Part shown: in pieces, positions 53,092-61,911 of the stretch
How the letters are laid out: every line of letters begins with the position of its first letter
How positions within the stretch are numbered: position 1 is the stretch's first letter
Assembly (NCBI GenBank): GCA_964401835.1
Contig: CAYNZP010000001.1
Location: 310,001 to 374,000 of the forward strand
Direction of reading: 5' to 3'
Origin: CAYNZP01 sp964401835
GTDB taxonomy: Bacteria > Planctomycetota > Phycisphaerae > SM23-33
DNA length: 64,000 bases
The notes under the pieces: generated by a model
Told to the model about the DNA's origin: nothing
What the model saw: only the letters and a program-made list of their open reading frames with translations
Databases searched by the model: none
Position numbers and translations under genes: made by a program

Positions 53092-53976
53092 ATGCCGGAA
53101 GTCGATATTAGCAAAAAAGAAAAGAACTATTACACGGATATACCTCAACAGACACCTGGTTTCTTCCTCAAGGGTGCGGGCAGCCTTGACTGGGGAATGA
53201 AACATCGCCTTGCACAGGTATTTAGCCCTGTATCAGGACGTACAGTTATGCTGGCGGTCGATCACGGATATTTTCAGGGGCCGACAACGGGATTGGAGAG
53301 AATTGATCAGACTATCGTGCCGTTGATTCCAAATTGTGATGCGCTTTTCTGTACAAGAGGAATTCTCCGGTCGGTTATTCCCGCTGATATTACAAAGCCG
53401 GTCTTTCTTAGGGCAAGCGGGGGGCCTAGTATTCTAAAAGAACTTTCCAACGAGCAAATCGCTATGGACATTGAAGATGCTATCAGGCTAAACGCAGCTG
53501 GCATCGGCATTCAGGTTTTCATAGGCGGCGAGTATGAGACACGATCAGTACACAACATGACCAAACTGGTAGATATGGGCTTGCGATACGGAATACCCAC
53601 GATGGCGGTGACGGCTGTCGGCAAGGAGATGGTCCGTGACGCCAGGTACTTCCGCCTGGCGTGCAGAATGTGTGCTGAACTTGGTGCTAATATTGTTAAG
53701 ACATACTTTGTGCCGGAAGATTTTGAAACAGTTACCTCATCTTGTCCAGTGCCGATTGTAATGGCTGGCGGCAAGAAACTTCCTGAGCTTGATGCTTTAA
53801 CCATGGCATATAACGCTGTTCAGCAGGGAGCTTCTGGTGTAGATATGGGCAGAAACATCTTCCAGTCAGATGCGCCTGTGGCGATGATGGAAGCAGTAAA
53901 CAAGGTTATCCATGAGAATATGAAACCACAGGATGCCCTTGACTTATTTGAAACTCTCAAAAACGAGAAAAAATAA
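53092..53976 (+). CDS. LsrF-like thiolase/aldolase (class I DeoC/FbaB family)
   Basis: A 294-residue TIM-barrel enzyme very close to LsrF. Shared segments are TVMLAVDHGYFQGPTTGLERID, LFCTRGILRSVIP, PTMAVTAVGKEMVRDARYF, the Schiff-base region IVKTYFV with Lys203, VPIVMAGGKKLPE and GASGVDMGRNIFQSD. LsrF transfers an acetyl group from phosphorylated 3-hydroxy-pentane-2,4-dione to CoA, leaving dihydroxyacetone phosphate. The other AI-2 genes (lsrK, lsrG, lsrACDB) are absent, so here it probably cleaves an analogous phospho-diketone in sugar breakdown. The ATG at 53092 has AAAGGA at a proper distance. First gene of a four-gene coupled operon. Confidence 0.87.
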   Translation: MPEVDISKKEKNYYTDIPQQTPGFFLKGAGSLDWGMKHRLAQVFSPVSGRTVMLAVDHGYFQGPTTGLERIDQTIVPLIPNCDALFCTRGILRSVIPADITKPVFLRASGGPSILKELSNEQIAMDIEDAIRLNAAGIGIQVFIGGEYETRSVHNMTKLVDMGLRYGIPTMAVTAVGKEMVRDARYFRLACRMCAELGANIVKTYFVPEDFETVTSSCPVPIVMAGGKKLPELDALTMAYNAVQQGASGVDMGRNIFQSDAPVAMMEAVNKVIHENMKPQDALDLFETLKNEKK

Positions 53977-54686
53977 TGCCGGCTAATAGTGTTTTCGATC
54001 AACTCAAAGAAGCATCCCCGCTTATTACCGCGGGGGTGCTCACTGCTGACATGATGAACCTTGGTAGCGAAATCGAGATTTTAGAAAGCGTCGGCGTGAA
54101 GTTGTTGCATTTCGACGTAATGGACGGTCAGTTTTGCCCACCGCTTACGTTCGGCCCGGCGTTTGTTAAAGGGGTAAAGACACGTCTTCTCAAAGATGTT
54201 CACCTGATGATAGACGAACCCTTGGATAAGCTTGAAAGTTTTATCGCAGCCGGTGCTGATATTGTAACTATTAATATTGAATCGACCCGGCATATTCATA
54301 GAGCTTTGCAGATGTTGGGGCAGATGAAAAACGCAAATGACCCGGCTAGAGGTATATTGCGCGGCGTTGTTTTAAATCCAGGCACGCCGGTTGATGCTCT
54401 CCGACCATTGCTGGGGGATCTGGAAATGGTTTTCCTTCTTGCGGTCAATCCCGGCTGGGGTGGGCAGAGTTTTATCCAGGAAACTAAGCAAAAACTCACT
54501 CGCCTCAAGCAAATAGTTACCGAGACGGAAAAAGATATTCTCATCGGTATCGATGGCGGCATTAAGAAAGACAACGTTGCTGAAATAGCTGCGTTGGGCG
54601 TGGATATTATCGTTGCCGGTAGTTCCATTTTTGACGGTAAAGATCCCAAGGTTAATGCGGAATTCATGATTAAGGCTCTGAAATAA
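53976..54686 (+). CDS. Ribulose-phosphate 3-epimerase family protein
   Basis: A 236-residue TIM barrel of the Rpe/AlsE family. The metal-binding and catalytic motifs are LLHFDVMDGQFCPPLTFGP, VHLMIDEPL, LLAVNPGWGGQSF and IGIDGGI. It epimerises a ketopentose or ketohexose phosphate at C3. It differs from housekeeping Rpe by a Gln-rich N terminus and a longer insert (HIHRALQMLGQMKN), which suits a dedicated catabolic role. Start and preceding stop overlap by one base, as do its stop and the next start, so translation is coupled on both sides. Confidence 0.85.
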   Translation: MPANSVFDQLKEASPLITAGVLTADMMNLGSEIEILESVGVKLLHFDVMDGQFCPPLTFGPAFVKGVKTRLLKDVHLMIDEPLDKLESFIAAGADIVTINIESTRHIHRALQMLGQMKNANDPARGILRGVVLNPGTPVDALRPLLGDLEMVFLLAVNPGWGGQSFIQETKQKLTRLKQIVTETEKDILIGIDGGIKKDNVAEIAALGVDIIVAGSSIFDGKDPKVNAEFMIKALK

Positions 54687-55522
54687 TGACAAAAGACACG
54701 GAAACAAAAATCGAATTGCCACTTGAGAATAAAGTTGTTTTGGTCACAGGCGCTGCCGGAGCGATTGGCTTTGGCATCTGCCAGAGATTGCTTGAAGCCG
54801 GGTGCAACCTTGTAGCTACGGATTTACCGGGCGAGAAGTTGGACGGTTTTGTGGAAGATATGAACCAAATCGTCCCCGGCAGGACTATTGGCGTTGGAAT
54901 TGATGTAACGAACAAGGAATCGGTTGCAAAGGGTTTCGCCCAGGCCGTCGAAAAGTGGGGCGATGTGAATATTGTAGTGCATAATGCCGGCATTGCCTTG
55001 GTATCGAAGCTGCAAGACCTTGACATAGAAGTATTCCGCAAACTTGAGAAAGTTAATATCGAAGGAACGCTTCTGGTTATCGCCGAGGCGGCAAGGGTGT
55101 TTATTAAGCAGGGCGTCGGCGGTGACATGGTGATCATGTCCACCAAGAATGTTCCTTCACCCAGTGCCGGCTTTGGCGCTTACAGCGCGACCAAGGCGGC
55201 GTGTCATCAACTCGGCCGGATTGCAAGTCTGGAACTGGCTGAGCATGATGTTCGCGTAAACATGGTCGCACCCGATGCTGTATTTTCCGAGGGCAAATAC
55301 AAATCTGGTTTGTGGGAAGAAGTGGGTGAGAACCGCATGAAGGTACGCGGACTTGACGAAAAAGGCCTGCACGAATACTACCGCAGCCGAAATCTCTTAA
55401 AAGCCAAAGTTACCGGTCGCCATGTAGCAAATGCAGTTATGTATTTTGTGACGCGGCAGAGCCCGACAACTGGTGCTACAATTCCCGTCGATGGCGGCCT
55501 ACCTGACGCAACACCGCGATAA
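54686..55522 (+). CDS. Short-chain dehydrogenase, RhaE-like (stand-alone)
   Basis: A 278-residue SDR. NAD motif LVTGAAGAIGFGICQ, VHNAGIA, catalytic Ser in VIMSTKNVP and YSATK. The run STKNVPSPSAGFGAYSATKA, MVAPDAVF, LKAKVTGRHVANAV and PTTGATIPVDGGLPDA is that of the dehydrogenase half of the bifunctional rhamnulose-phosphate aldolase/lactaldehyde dehydrogenase (RhaE-like). In the fusion enzymes this is the C-terminal half; here it is a separate gene that comes before the aldolase. It probably oxidises or reduces an aldehyde or polyol produced by the aldolase. Confidence 0.87.
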   Translation: MTKDTETKIELPLENKVVLVTGAAGAIGFGICQRLLEAGCNLVATDLPGEKLDGFVEDMNQIVPGRTIGVGIDVTNKESVAKGFAQAVEKWGDVNIVVHNAGIALVSKLQDLDIEVFRKLEKVNIEGTLLVIAEAARVFIKQGVGGDMVIMSTKNVPSPSAGFGAYSATKAACHQLGRIASLELAEHDVRVNMVAPDAVFSEGKYKSGLWEEVGENRMKVRGLDEKGLHEYYRSRNLLKAKVTGRHVANAVMYFVTRQSPTTGATIPVDGGLPDATPR

Positions 55523-55547
55523 TTTTATTTAACTAAGTGATGGGAAC

Positions 55548-56705
55548 ATGGATAAAACTTTATCGCAGCTTATCAGGATTTCGAACACGGTTGGCAAGGA
55601 CAGTTCGCTCGTTCAGGGTGTAGGTGGGAACACTTCCGTTAAGACCAGCGATGGCGAGCATATGTACATAAAGGCCAGCGGAACTGCGCTTAAAGACATG
55701 AGCGCCAAAAAGGGCTGGCGCCGGCTAGGCATAAATGCGGTTAGGGAGATATTTGCCGATAAGCCTTTGGCGGCGATGGATGTTAATTCTCGCGAATTGA
55801 AAATGGTCAAGCATTTGCAATCGGCCTGTGACGATAATATTAAAAGCGATGTGCGTCCCTCCGTGGAATCACCGTTGCACGTTATTCTCGACAAATGCGT
55901 AATTCATCTCCACGCCTTAGCAGTGCTTTCTTACGCCAGTGCAAAAAACGGTAAGGCCAGAATATTTGAGCTGTTCGAAAAGGAGGAATTTCCACCGTTA
56001 TGGGTTCCCTATGCGGACCCAGGTTTTTCTTTGGGGGTAAAGGCCTTTAATCTTGTTAGTAAGTATAAAAGGCAGTACGGGCGAAACCCGTCAATAATGG
56101 TTCTTGAAAAACACGGCCTTCTTGTGGCGGCGGATACTCCGGATAAGACATTGCGTTTGGTACGAAAAGTGATTAAGCGTTGCAAATCAGGATTAACAAA
56201 ACCTGGCGCAACTGCAAATATTAAAATTAAAAAACAGGATACAGATCGCATTGAGCGGAGTATTTCTAAAGCACTGCTGATAACCGGCGGTAAAAAATTG
56301 AAGGTAAGCTACTTTGCCAGCAAAACTGTTTCGGCGATTTTGCGTAGATCTGATGTCAAGGAACTGGTTAAATCGCCTCCGCTGACCCCCGATGAAATGG
56401 GGTTTGTCGCTAGTCCAATAATGTGGCTGGAAAACATTGAACACCAAAACTTAATAAACAAAATAGTTTCAAGCATTCGTAAAGGTAAGAAGATTCCGGC
56501 AGCTTTTCTGGTTAGCGGGGTGGGGCTTTTTGTTGTCGGCAATGCAAAGATGACTGCGATTGTCGGGGATATTGTTGCGGCTTCATTGTTCATAAGAAGT
56601 AACGCTCAGGATATGGGTGGAATTAACGGCCTGAATAGGCGGCAGCGAGATTTTATCGATAGTTGGGAAGCAGAAAAGTTTCGAATCCAGCTGGCGAGTA
56701 AATGA
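55548..56705 (+). CDS. Class II (zinc) aldolase family protein, RhaD-like
   Basis: A 385-residue relative of the aldolase half of the RhaD/RhaE fusion. The N terminus LSQLIRISNTVGKDSSLVQGVGGNTSVK and MYIKASGTALKDM are the phosphate- and substrate-binding segments; IHLHALAVLS gives two zinc His and LEKHGLLVAA the third. Rather basic C-terminal half (many Lys) compared with relatives. It would split a deoxy-ketose 1-phosphate into dihydroxyacetone phosphate and an aldehyde. It starts 25 bp after the SDR gene and ends the first operon. Confidence 0.82.
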   Translation: MDKTLSQLIRISNTVGKDSSLVQGVGGNTSVKTSDGEHMYIKASGTALKDMSAKKGWRRLGINAVREIFADKPLAAMDVNSRELKMVKHLQSACDDNIKSDVRPSVESPLHVILDKCVIHLHALAVLSYASAKNGKARIFELFEKEEFPPLWVPYADPGFSLGVKAFNLVSKYKRQYGRNPSIMVLEKHGLLVAADTPDKTLRLVRKVIKRCKSGLTKPGATANIKIKKQDTDRIERSISKALLITGGKKLKVSYFASKTVSAILRRSDVKELVKSPPLTPDEMGFVASPIMWLENIEHQNLINKIVSSIRKGKKIPAAFLVSGVGLFVVGNAKMTAIVGDIVAASLFIRSNAQDMGGINGLNRRQRDFIDSWEAEKFRIQLASK

Positions 56706-56719
56706 ATCCTCGAATATAT

Positions 56720-56742
56720 CTTTGTCGCTAGCTCCGACAAAG
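56720..56742. repeat. Inverted repeat between the convergent operon and araC-like gene
   Basis: CTTTGTCG (56720-56727) and CGACAAAG (56735-56742) around a 7-base loop, 15 bases after the aldolase stop. No T-run on either side, so either a factor-dependent terminator or an mRNA-stabilising hairpin. Confidence 0.45.
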
Positions 56743-56887
56743 AACCGTGCAGTACCTATCTCACTTTTGGGTTTACATCCAAACGTGCAGTTCAATTTTT
56801 ATAAACCAGGTCTTAATAATTGTATAGCTGTGATTTGCTAACTTTTCAGGAAGTTGTCACAAGCATGGCAAGATTTCCATCCCAAAT

Positions 56888-57823
56888 TCAGGGATTAGAA
56901 ATTGTCAGCCGTGGTATTACCTCGGCTGCAAAACGCCGGCTGCCGCATTGTCTGTAGGTGCTCGGGGTGATGCCTTCCTCTTTGGAAAAGGCTCTTGAAA
57001 AGCTATGCACAGTCGCAAATCCCGTTTCTATGGCAATTTCAGATAATGTTTTGTTGCTTGAAAACATCAGTTCCTTGGCTTTGCGAATTCGCATGCGTCG
57101 AATATAAGTTCGTGTGGAACAGCCAAAAAGTTGCTTGAACAACACGTGAAAGCGACTTGTAGATAAGTGGCACATCTTGGCAAGCTCACCTACACTTAAT
57201 GTTTCATGGCATTGATCGCGAATAACATCTGAAATGTGTTCTAATCCCAACACATGTCGATTGTCTTGATGTAGAATTCCCTGCTTTCCCCTAAGCAATT
57301 CGCCGACGATTTGTGCCAATAATCCCGAAAGGCAAAACTCAGTATAGGGCTGACCGCGAATTGACTCTACAATCAATATGTCCACCAATTCCCCAACATA
57401 CCTGTTGTTGTAAGAGCGAATTCTTCCATCTAATGCCTTGATCTCTTGGCTCTGGATTTTGGGATGCATTAACATTTGATAACTGGTCAAATTTGTCGTT
57501 CCGCCCGGAATGTGAAAGGCCCAATTGCTACGGTGTGGGTCGAATTGAATGTCGAAATGCACAAAAGACAAAGTCATGGAGGGACTTTCCCCTCGCATGT
57601 CGATCAGTTTATCCGGTGGAACCCAGAAAAGGTCATTTGCGGCAACTTCATAAGAGTTTTCCCCCAAAGTGAATACACCTCTTCCGCTTTTTATGAATAG
57701 CAGAAGGAAATCGAGAAGTTTTCGCGTGGGAGTATGCCAGGCAGGTCTTGTTACCTCCCCGCAAAACCGCACATACGGTTTGCTCCGGGAAAGAAGTTCA
57801 AAAAAAGTCGTTTGCTTAACCAT
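56888..57823 (-). CDS. AraC-family transcriptional regulator
   Basis: A 311-residue regulator. An N-terminal cupin-like sugar-sensing domain (about 25-170; GEVTRPAWHTPTRKLLDFLLLFIKSG and related) is followed by the double helix-turn-helix: LSVGELAKMCHLSTSRFHVLFKQLFGCSTRTYIRRMRIRKAKELM and KTLSEIAIETGFATVHSFSRAFSKEEGITPSTYR, both in the first 200-300 residues. It is encoded between the two catabolic operons, divergent from the alcohol dehydrogenase operon, and is the best candidate for their inducer-dependent activator. Sugar specificity cannot be read. Confidence 0.92.
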   Translation of the reverse strand: MVKQTTFFELLSRSKPYVRFCGEVTRPAWHTPTRKLLDFLLLFIKSGRGVFTLGENSYEVAANDLFWVPPDKLIDMRGESPSMTLSFVHFDIQFDPHRSNWAFHIPGGTTNLTSYQMLMHPKIQSQEIKALDGRIRSYNNRYVGELVDILIVESIRGQPYTEFCLSGLLAQIVGELLRGKQGILHQDNRHVLGLEHISDVIRDQCHETLSVGELAKMCHLSTSRFHVLFKQLFGCSTRTYIRRMRIRKAKELMFSSNKTLSEIAIETGFATVHSFSRAFSKEEGITPSTYRQCGSRRFAAEVIPRLTISNP

Positions 57824-57862
57824 AAAACAGTCGATTCGGATACATTTAAAAAGGTCCAGCCA

Positions 57863-57892
57863 AAGACAAATCTGCTTTTAACCTAATATAAT
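57863..57892 (+). promoter_or_regulatory. Promoter of the alcohol dehydrogenase operon
   Basis: AAGACA (57863-57868), an 18-base spacer and a perfect TATAAT (57887-57892) in the 166-bp space before the Zn dehydrogenase. The weak -35 would suit an activator such as the divergent AraC protein. Confidence 0.55.
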
Positions 57893-57989
57893 AGGAACAA
57901 GATGAAAAGAAAAGACCTTTTTGATAAACCGTTTAGGGTACAGAAAGCCGTTACTAGAGTGTTTTTCAATGCCGGAGAAAGGAACTTAT

Positions 57990-59036
57990 ATGATGCAAGC
58001 TGCTGTCTATCAGGGCCCTGGTGATATTCGTTTGGAGGAAGTGCCTATTCCCCAAAAGGCGGCCGACAACCTCCTTGTCAAGGTTGCATTCTGTGCAATT
58101 TGCGGGACAGATTTGAAACTGGCTACGGTTGGATATCCTCGATGCCACCCCCCTCGCATCATCGGCCATGAAATGGTCGGAGTCGTGGAACATGTCGGCG
58201 ACAGTGTCGCGGGGTTCGAGCTTGGGGATCGTGTTACCCTGGCTACCACAATTCCCTGTGGCAAGTGTCAATATTGTCACATGGGACGCGGCAACGTTTG
58301 CAATAACTCTAAACCAATCAGCTATGATTTTGATGGAGCCTTTGCTGAATATCTGGCAGTGCCACCGGAAGCTTTACAGCAAGGCAACGCCGTCAAAGTC
58401 TCAAATAAAATTCTTGATAAAGATGCTGCACTGAGTGAACCGGCCAGTTGTGCCGTCAATGGTATGACTTTGGCTGGGGTAAAACAGGGCGATAAAGTAC
58501 TTATTGTTGGCGGTGGTCCACTAGGTGCAATCCATGCATCGCTTTGTCTGGCGTATGGCTCTGAAAAGGTGATGATCGTGGAGCAATCTGAAAAGCGTCT
58601 GGATATGCTTCGCCAAATCAGTGGCATTCAAGTTATTGATGGCGTTAAGGAAGATGTTGAAAGTATTGTCAAAAACGCAACTGATAACCTTGGAGTGGAT
58701 GTGGCTATCATTTGTGCGCCGAATCGAATACCTCAGCAAGATGGGCTTAATTATGTCCGCAAAGGTGGGGCCGTCTGTCTTTTTGCAAGCTTACCTAAAG
58801 GTGATTCATTAATCGAACTCGACAGTCGGCTCATTCACTACAACGAGTTACGCATCGTCGGTACTTCCGACAGCCGGCCTGAGCATGTTAAAACAGTGCT
58901 TGATCTGTTGGAATCGAAGAAACTTGATTTCAGTGGCGTAATTACACATGAGCTTCCTTTGTCAAAATTACACGAAGGATTGGATCTCATGAAAAGCAGA
59001 GACTGCCTAAAAGTATTGATTAAACCGGGAGAATGA
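57990..59036 (+). CDS. Zinc-dependent medium-chain alcohol dehydrogenase
   Basis: A 348-residue MDR enzyme of the sorbitol/threonine dehydrogenase type. The catalytic zinc site is AICGTDLK with IIGHEMVGVVE, the structural zinc loop is PCGKCQYCHMGRGNVC, and the NAD motif is VLIVGGGPLGAIHASL with acidic EQSEKR after strand 2, so NAD rather than NADP is likely. It oxidises a polyol or sugar hydroxyl. ATG at 57990 with AAAGGA six bases upstream; the frame is open another 23 codons upstream without a good start. Its stop nearly touches the next SDR start. Confidence 0.9.
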   Translation: MMQAAVYQGPGDIRLEEVPIPQKAADNLLVKVAFCAICGTDLKLATVGYPRCHPPRIIGHEMVGVVEHVGDSVAGFELGDRVTLATTIPCGKCQYCHMGRGNVCNNSKPISYDFDGAFAEYLAVPPEALQQGNAVKVSNKILDKDAALSEPASCAVNGMTLAGVKQGDKVLIVGGGPLGAIHASLCLAYGSEKVMIVEQSEKRLDMLRQISGIQVIDGVKEDVESIVKNATDNLGVDVAIICAPNRIPQQDGLNYVRKGGAVCLFASLPKGDSLIELDSRLIHYNELRIVGTSDSRPEHVKTVLDLLESKKLDFSGVITHELPLSKLHEGLDLMKSRDCLKVLIKPGE

Positions 59037-59038
59037 AG

Positions 59039-59806
59039 ATGAAGCTGGAAGGCAAGGTTGCTGTTGTTACAGGCGGAGCTCGTGGTATTGGCGAGGGTAT
59101 CTGTCGTGAATTTGCCAAAGAGGGAGCCCAGGTTGTCGTGTTGGACCTGGACGAAGCAGTTGCTCGTGGCATGGCCAGTGAGCTGGGAGAAAAGTCCCTG
59201 TCGTTTTCCTGCAATGTTGCTAAAAAAGATGAAGTCGAAAGTGTCGTTGCTGCGATTCACGCGTCTTGTAAGAAAATCGATATCTGGGTTAATAATGCTG
59301 GAGTTTCTTACATTGTCCCCTCGCTGGAATGTACAGAAGCTACCTGGCGTAAAACTATCGATATTAACTTGACTGGCACTTTCTGGTGTTGCCAGGCTGC
59401 TACAAAGATAATGTCGGAACAAAAAAGTGGCGTGATTCTGAACATGTCTTCTCAGTCAGGAAAAACTGGCAATTCTCATTATGCCGCTTACTGCGCCAGC
59501 AAATTTGGAATTATCGGCTTGACACAATCGTTGGCGGTGGAATTTGCCTCACATGGAATTCGTGTAAATACACTTTGTCCTGGAGTCGTTTTTACGCCTT
59601 TATGGAACGATATGATTTCGGACTATGCCGCTAAACGAGATATGCAGATAAATGAAGTTAAACCCTACCTGGAGAGCAAAATTCCCCTTGGCCGCTTGGG
59701 CAAAACAACCGACATAGCCAAACTCGCTGTATTTCTTGCCAGCGACGATGCCACATATATAACGGGCCAGGCAATTAACGTTTCAGGTGGAGCTGTAATG
59801 CACTAG
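59039..59806 (+). CDS. Short-chain dehydrogenase/reductase
   Basis: A 255-residue classical SDR: NAD motif VVTGGARGIGEGICREF, acidic LDLDEA after strand 2 (NAD preference), NNAGVSY, Ser in MSSQSGKTG, and catalytic YCASK, ending TGQAINVSGGAVM. It resembles sorbitol/L-fucose or galactitol-type sugar dehydrogenases and FabG alike, so the substrate is open. ATG at 59039 has GGGAG seven bases ahead; an ATG six bases earlier overlaps the preceding stop. The PfkB-type kinase gene follows after 16 bp. Confidence 0.88.
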   Translation: MKLEGKVAVVTGGARGIGEGICREFAKEGAQVVVLDLDEAVARGMASELGEKSLSFSCNVAKKDEVESVVAAIHASCKKIDIWVNNAGVSYIVPSLECTEATWRKTIDINLTGTFWCCQAATKIMSEQKSGVILNMSSQSGKTGNSHYAAYCASKFGIIGLTQSLAVEFASHGIRVNTLCPGVVFTPLWNDMISDYAAKRDMQINEVKPYLESKIPLGRLGKTTDIAKLAVFLASDDATYITGQAINVSGGAVMH

Positions 59807-59822
59807 CTATTTATTTTTCCAC

Positions 59823-60767
59823 ATGGTTAATGAAAATAAAAAAAACGATCTGGCTTGTTTTGGAATTATGGTTGTCGATGTCCTTGCCAAAACCATTGAC
59901 AAATTTCCGCAACCGGATACTTCCATTTATTTTGACGCTATGGAAATTCATGGGGGTGGATGTGCATATAACACGGCAGTAGGGGCGGCTCGCCTCGGAT
60001 TAAATACCACAATATTGGGTGCGACAGGAAAAGACGTCTTCGGCGACAAGCTTTGTCAGGGTTTAGAATCAGAAGGAATCGACATAAGCGGAGTTTTGCG
60101 AAACTCGGAGGCAAATACCGGTTTTTCTTTTGTTATGGTGCCGGCCAACGGTGACAGGCGTATCTATCACACCCCCGGGGTTAACGCCTATTTTCATGTG
60201 GATGACATACATCTCGAAATTATCGCTGAATCGAAAATTCTGCATTATGCGGGCATGGGACTGCTTCCGGAAATAGATGGTGAACCTGCCGCAGAGTTGC
60301 TTCGATTTGCACAGTCAAAAGGGGTATTAACAAGCCTTGATCCCGTATTTCAACAAGATCTTGCTTCAATTGTTCCGCCGTGCCTTCCTTATCTCGACTA
60401 CTGCTTTCCAAACGATACTGAAGCCGAACTCATCACGGGGTATAAAAAGACTGAAGATCAACTTTCATCCTTGCTTGACCACGGACTCAAGACGGCTATC
60501 ATTACGCTTGGCGAGGATGGAGCTCTCATAGGCACCGGTTCTGAAAGATTTGAAATCCCCGCCTTTCCAGTTGATGTAGTAGATACGTGCGGAGCAGGCG
60601 ACACATTTATCTCTGGATTCCTTAACGCTATCACCAAGAATTATTCCCTTACTGAAGCTGCGTACTTTGCTGCGGCAACAGCAGCTCATTGTGTTTCCGC
60701 TGTCGGTGCGACTAATGGGATTCCTGCAGCAAAAGTAATTCAAGCCTTTGTGCAGAAAAGGACCTAA
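59823..60767 (+). CDS. PfkB-family carbohydrate kinase
   Basis: A 314-residue ribokinase-like kinase. The N-terminal substrate region GGGCAYNTAVGAARLG, the lid region NTGFSFVMVPANGDRRIYHTPGVNA, and the anion hole and catalytic Asp in VVDTCGAGDTFISGF are all present. It phosphorylates a sugar, ketose or ketose phosphate with ATP in the cytoplasm. Together with the aldolase gene 2 bp downstream it forms a kinase-aldolase pair like that of tagatose or ketohexose breakdown. The exact substrate is not predictable. Confidence 0.9.
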   Translation: MVNENKKNDLACFGIMVVDVLAKTIDKFPQPDTSIYFDAMEIHGGGCAYNTAVGAARLGLNTTILGATGKDVFGDKLCQGLESEGIDISGVLRNSEANTGFSFVMVPANGDRRIYHTPGVNAYFHVDDIHLEIIAESKILHYAGMGLLPEIDGEPAAELLRFAQSKGVLTSLDPVFQQDLASIVPPCLPYLDYCFPNDTEAELITGYKKTEDQLSSLLDHGLKTAIITLGEDGALIGTGSERFEIPAFPVDVVDTCGAGDTFISGFLNAITKNYSLTEAAYFAAATAAHCVSAVGATNGIPAAKVIQAFVQKRT

Positions 60768-60769
60768 AC

Positions 60770-61813
60770 ATGCCGTTGATTACCGATTACCAAGCTGTGA
60801 AAGACGTATACCGAGAGGCTACTGAGCTTGGAGCTGGCCTACCGGTATATTGCTCTGAAGATCGTGAAACACTTGAGGCTATCCTTGCTGCAGCGTTGGA
60901 ATATGGCAAGACAATAGGCGTTGAGGATCTGCCCATCATTCCAGCCTGGACATGTCGCTACCCATCACGTGGGCAGATGACATTACTGACCGCCTGTGGC
61001 GGTCCAGTGCTTGGTACGAAGATGATGTTTTCCGACCTTGAACTTTTCATGAGTGAAACCAGCCCCTATCGAAAGCTACGGGTTTTGCCGCATCTGGACC
61101 ATGGGTTTCCTTGGCTGGACATGGATGTTCTGGAAGGCTTTGTCGGTCAGTTTGCCTCTGTAATGTGCGACGCGAGCGAAAAACCTTTCGCCGAGAATAT
61201 GGAGATAACAGCTCGTTACGTTGAAAAGGTCAAAGGTCGTGTTGTTGTGGAAGGGGCTGTCGATGAGATTTACGAATCTGGCGGTTCTGAAAAAAACGAA
61301 CCTACCAGCGTCGAGCAGGCCCAAAAATATCTGAGCGAAACCGGCGTGGATATTATCGTCCCCAACGTTGGCACCGAGCATCGCGCAACGGCCGACCAGG
61401 TTGAGTATCGCTCGGAAAGGGCACGGGAGATAAGTGCAGCCGTAGGCAAAATACTTTGCCTGCACGGGACCTCTTCGGTTAAGCCGGAAGACTTGTCTCA
61501 AATACCCGACGATGGGTTCGTGAAGATAAATGTCTATACGACACTTGCTGTTATGGGCGGACAAGCTCTTTCACGCCAGGTTTTGAATAACCTTGGAAAT
61601 ATATTCGGCGAGGAACAATTGAAAGAACTGGTCCAGCAAGGCGTTCTGGGTGAAGCGGTTTTGGCCGACAGCTACTCCGGGACAGAGCTTCCCATAAAGC
61701 CAAAACTGGCCCATGTTGCAAATCCGCCACGCCGTGATGCATGGTTCGCAGCCGTTCGTGACCGCTGCTGCGACTTTTTGAAAGTATTCAATTACCAGAA
61801 CTTTGCAAAATAA
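60770..61813 (+). CDS. Class II fructose-bisphosphate aldolase-like enzyme
   Basis: A 347-residue TIM-barrel metalloenzyme. The active-site motif VLPHLDHGFPW carries the zinc His, ASVMCDASEKPFAENMEIT is the SVMxDxSxxPFEENI helix, VEGAVDEI replaces VEAELG, and the two further His are in VGTEHRA and LHGTSS. Both latter motifs depart from those of true fructose-bisphosphate aldolase (GTxHG, LHGGSG), as does the insert SRGQMTLLTACGGP near the N terminus. So it probably cleaves another phosphorylated ketose. It follows the kinase by 2 bp. Confidence 0.82.
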   Translation: MPLITDYQAVKDVYREATELGAGLPVYCSEDRETLEAILAAALEYGKTIGVEDLPIIPAWTCRYPSRGQMTLLTACGGPVLGTKMMFSDLELFMSETSPYRKLRVLPHLDHGFPWLDMDVLEGFVGQFASVMCDASEKPFAENMEITARYVEKVKGRVVVEGAVDEIYESGGSEKNEPTSVEQAQKYLSETGVDIIVPNVGTEHRATADQVEYRSERAREISAAVGKILCLHGTSSVKPEDLSQIPDDGFVKINVYTTLAVMGGQALSRQVLNNLGNIFGEEQLKELVQQGVLGEAVLADSYSGTELPIKPKLAHVANPPRRDAWFAAVRDRCCDFLKVFNYQNFAK

Positions 61814-61911
61814 GCATGTTTAAAAGAGCTGGTATTTCATGGCTGTTTGATTAGCGGATAAAAAATCGTTACCAGTAATTACATAGAGAAAAGTTTTGTT
61901 GAGGTAATCCC

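Noticed and set aside
53092..56705. AI-2 (lsr) uptake and degradation operon
   Set aside because: Only the LsrF-like enzyme fits; lsrK, lsrG, lsrR and the transporter are absent and the neighbours belong to sugar aldolase families.
57902..58024. 40-codon frame starting before the Zn alcohol dehydrogenase
   Set aside because: It has a fair ribosome-binding site, but overlaps the dehydrogenase in another frame and has no leader-peptide pattern; left as a remote possibility.
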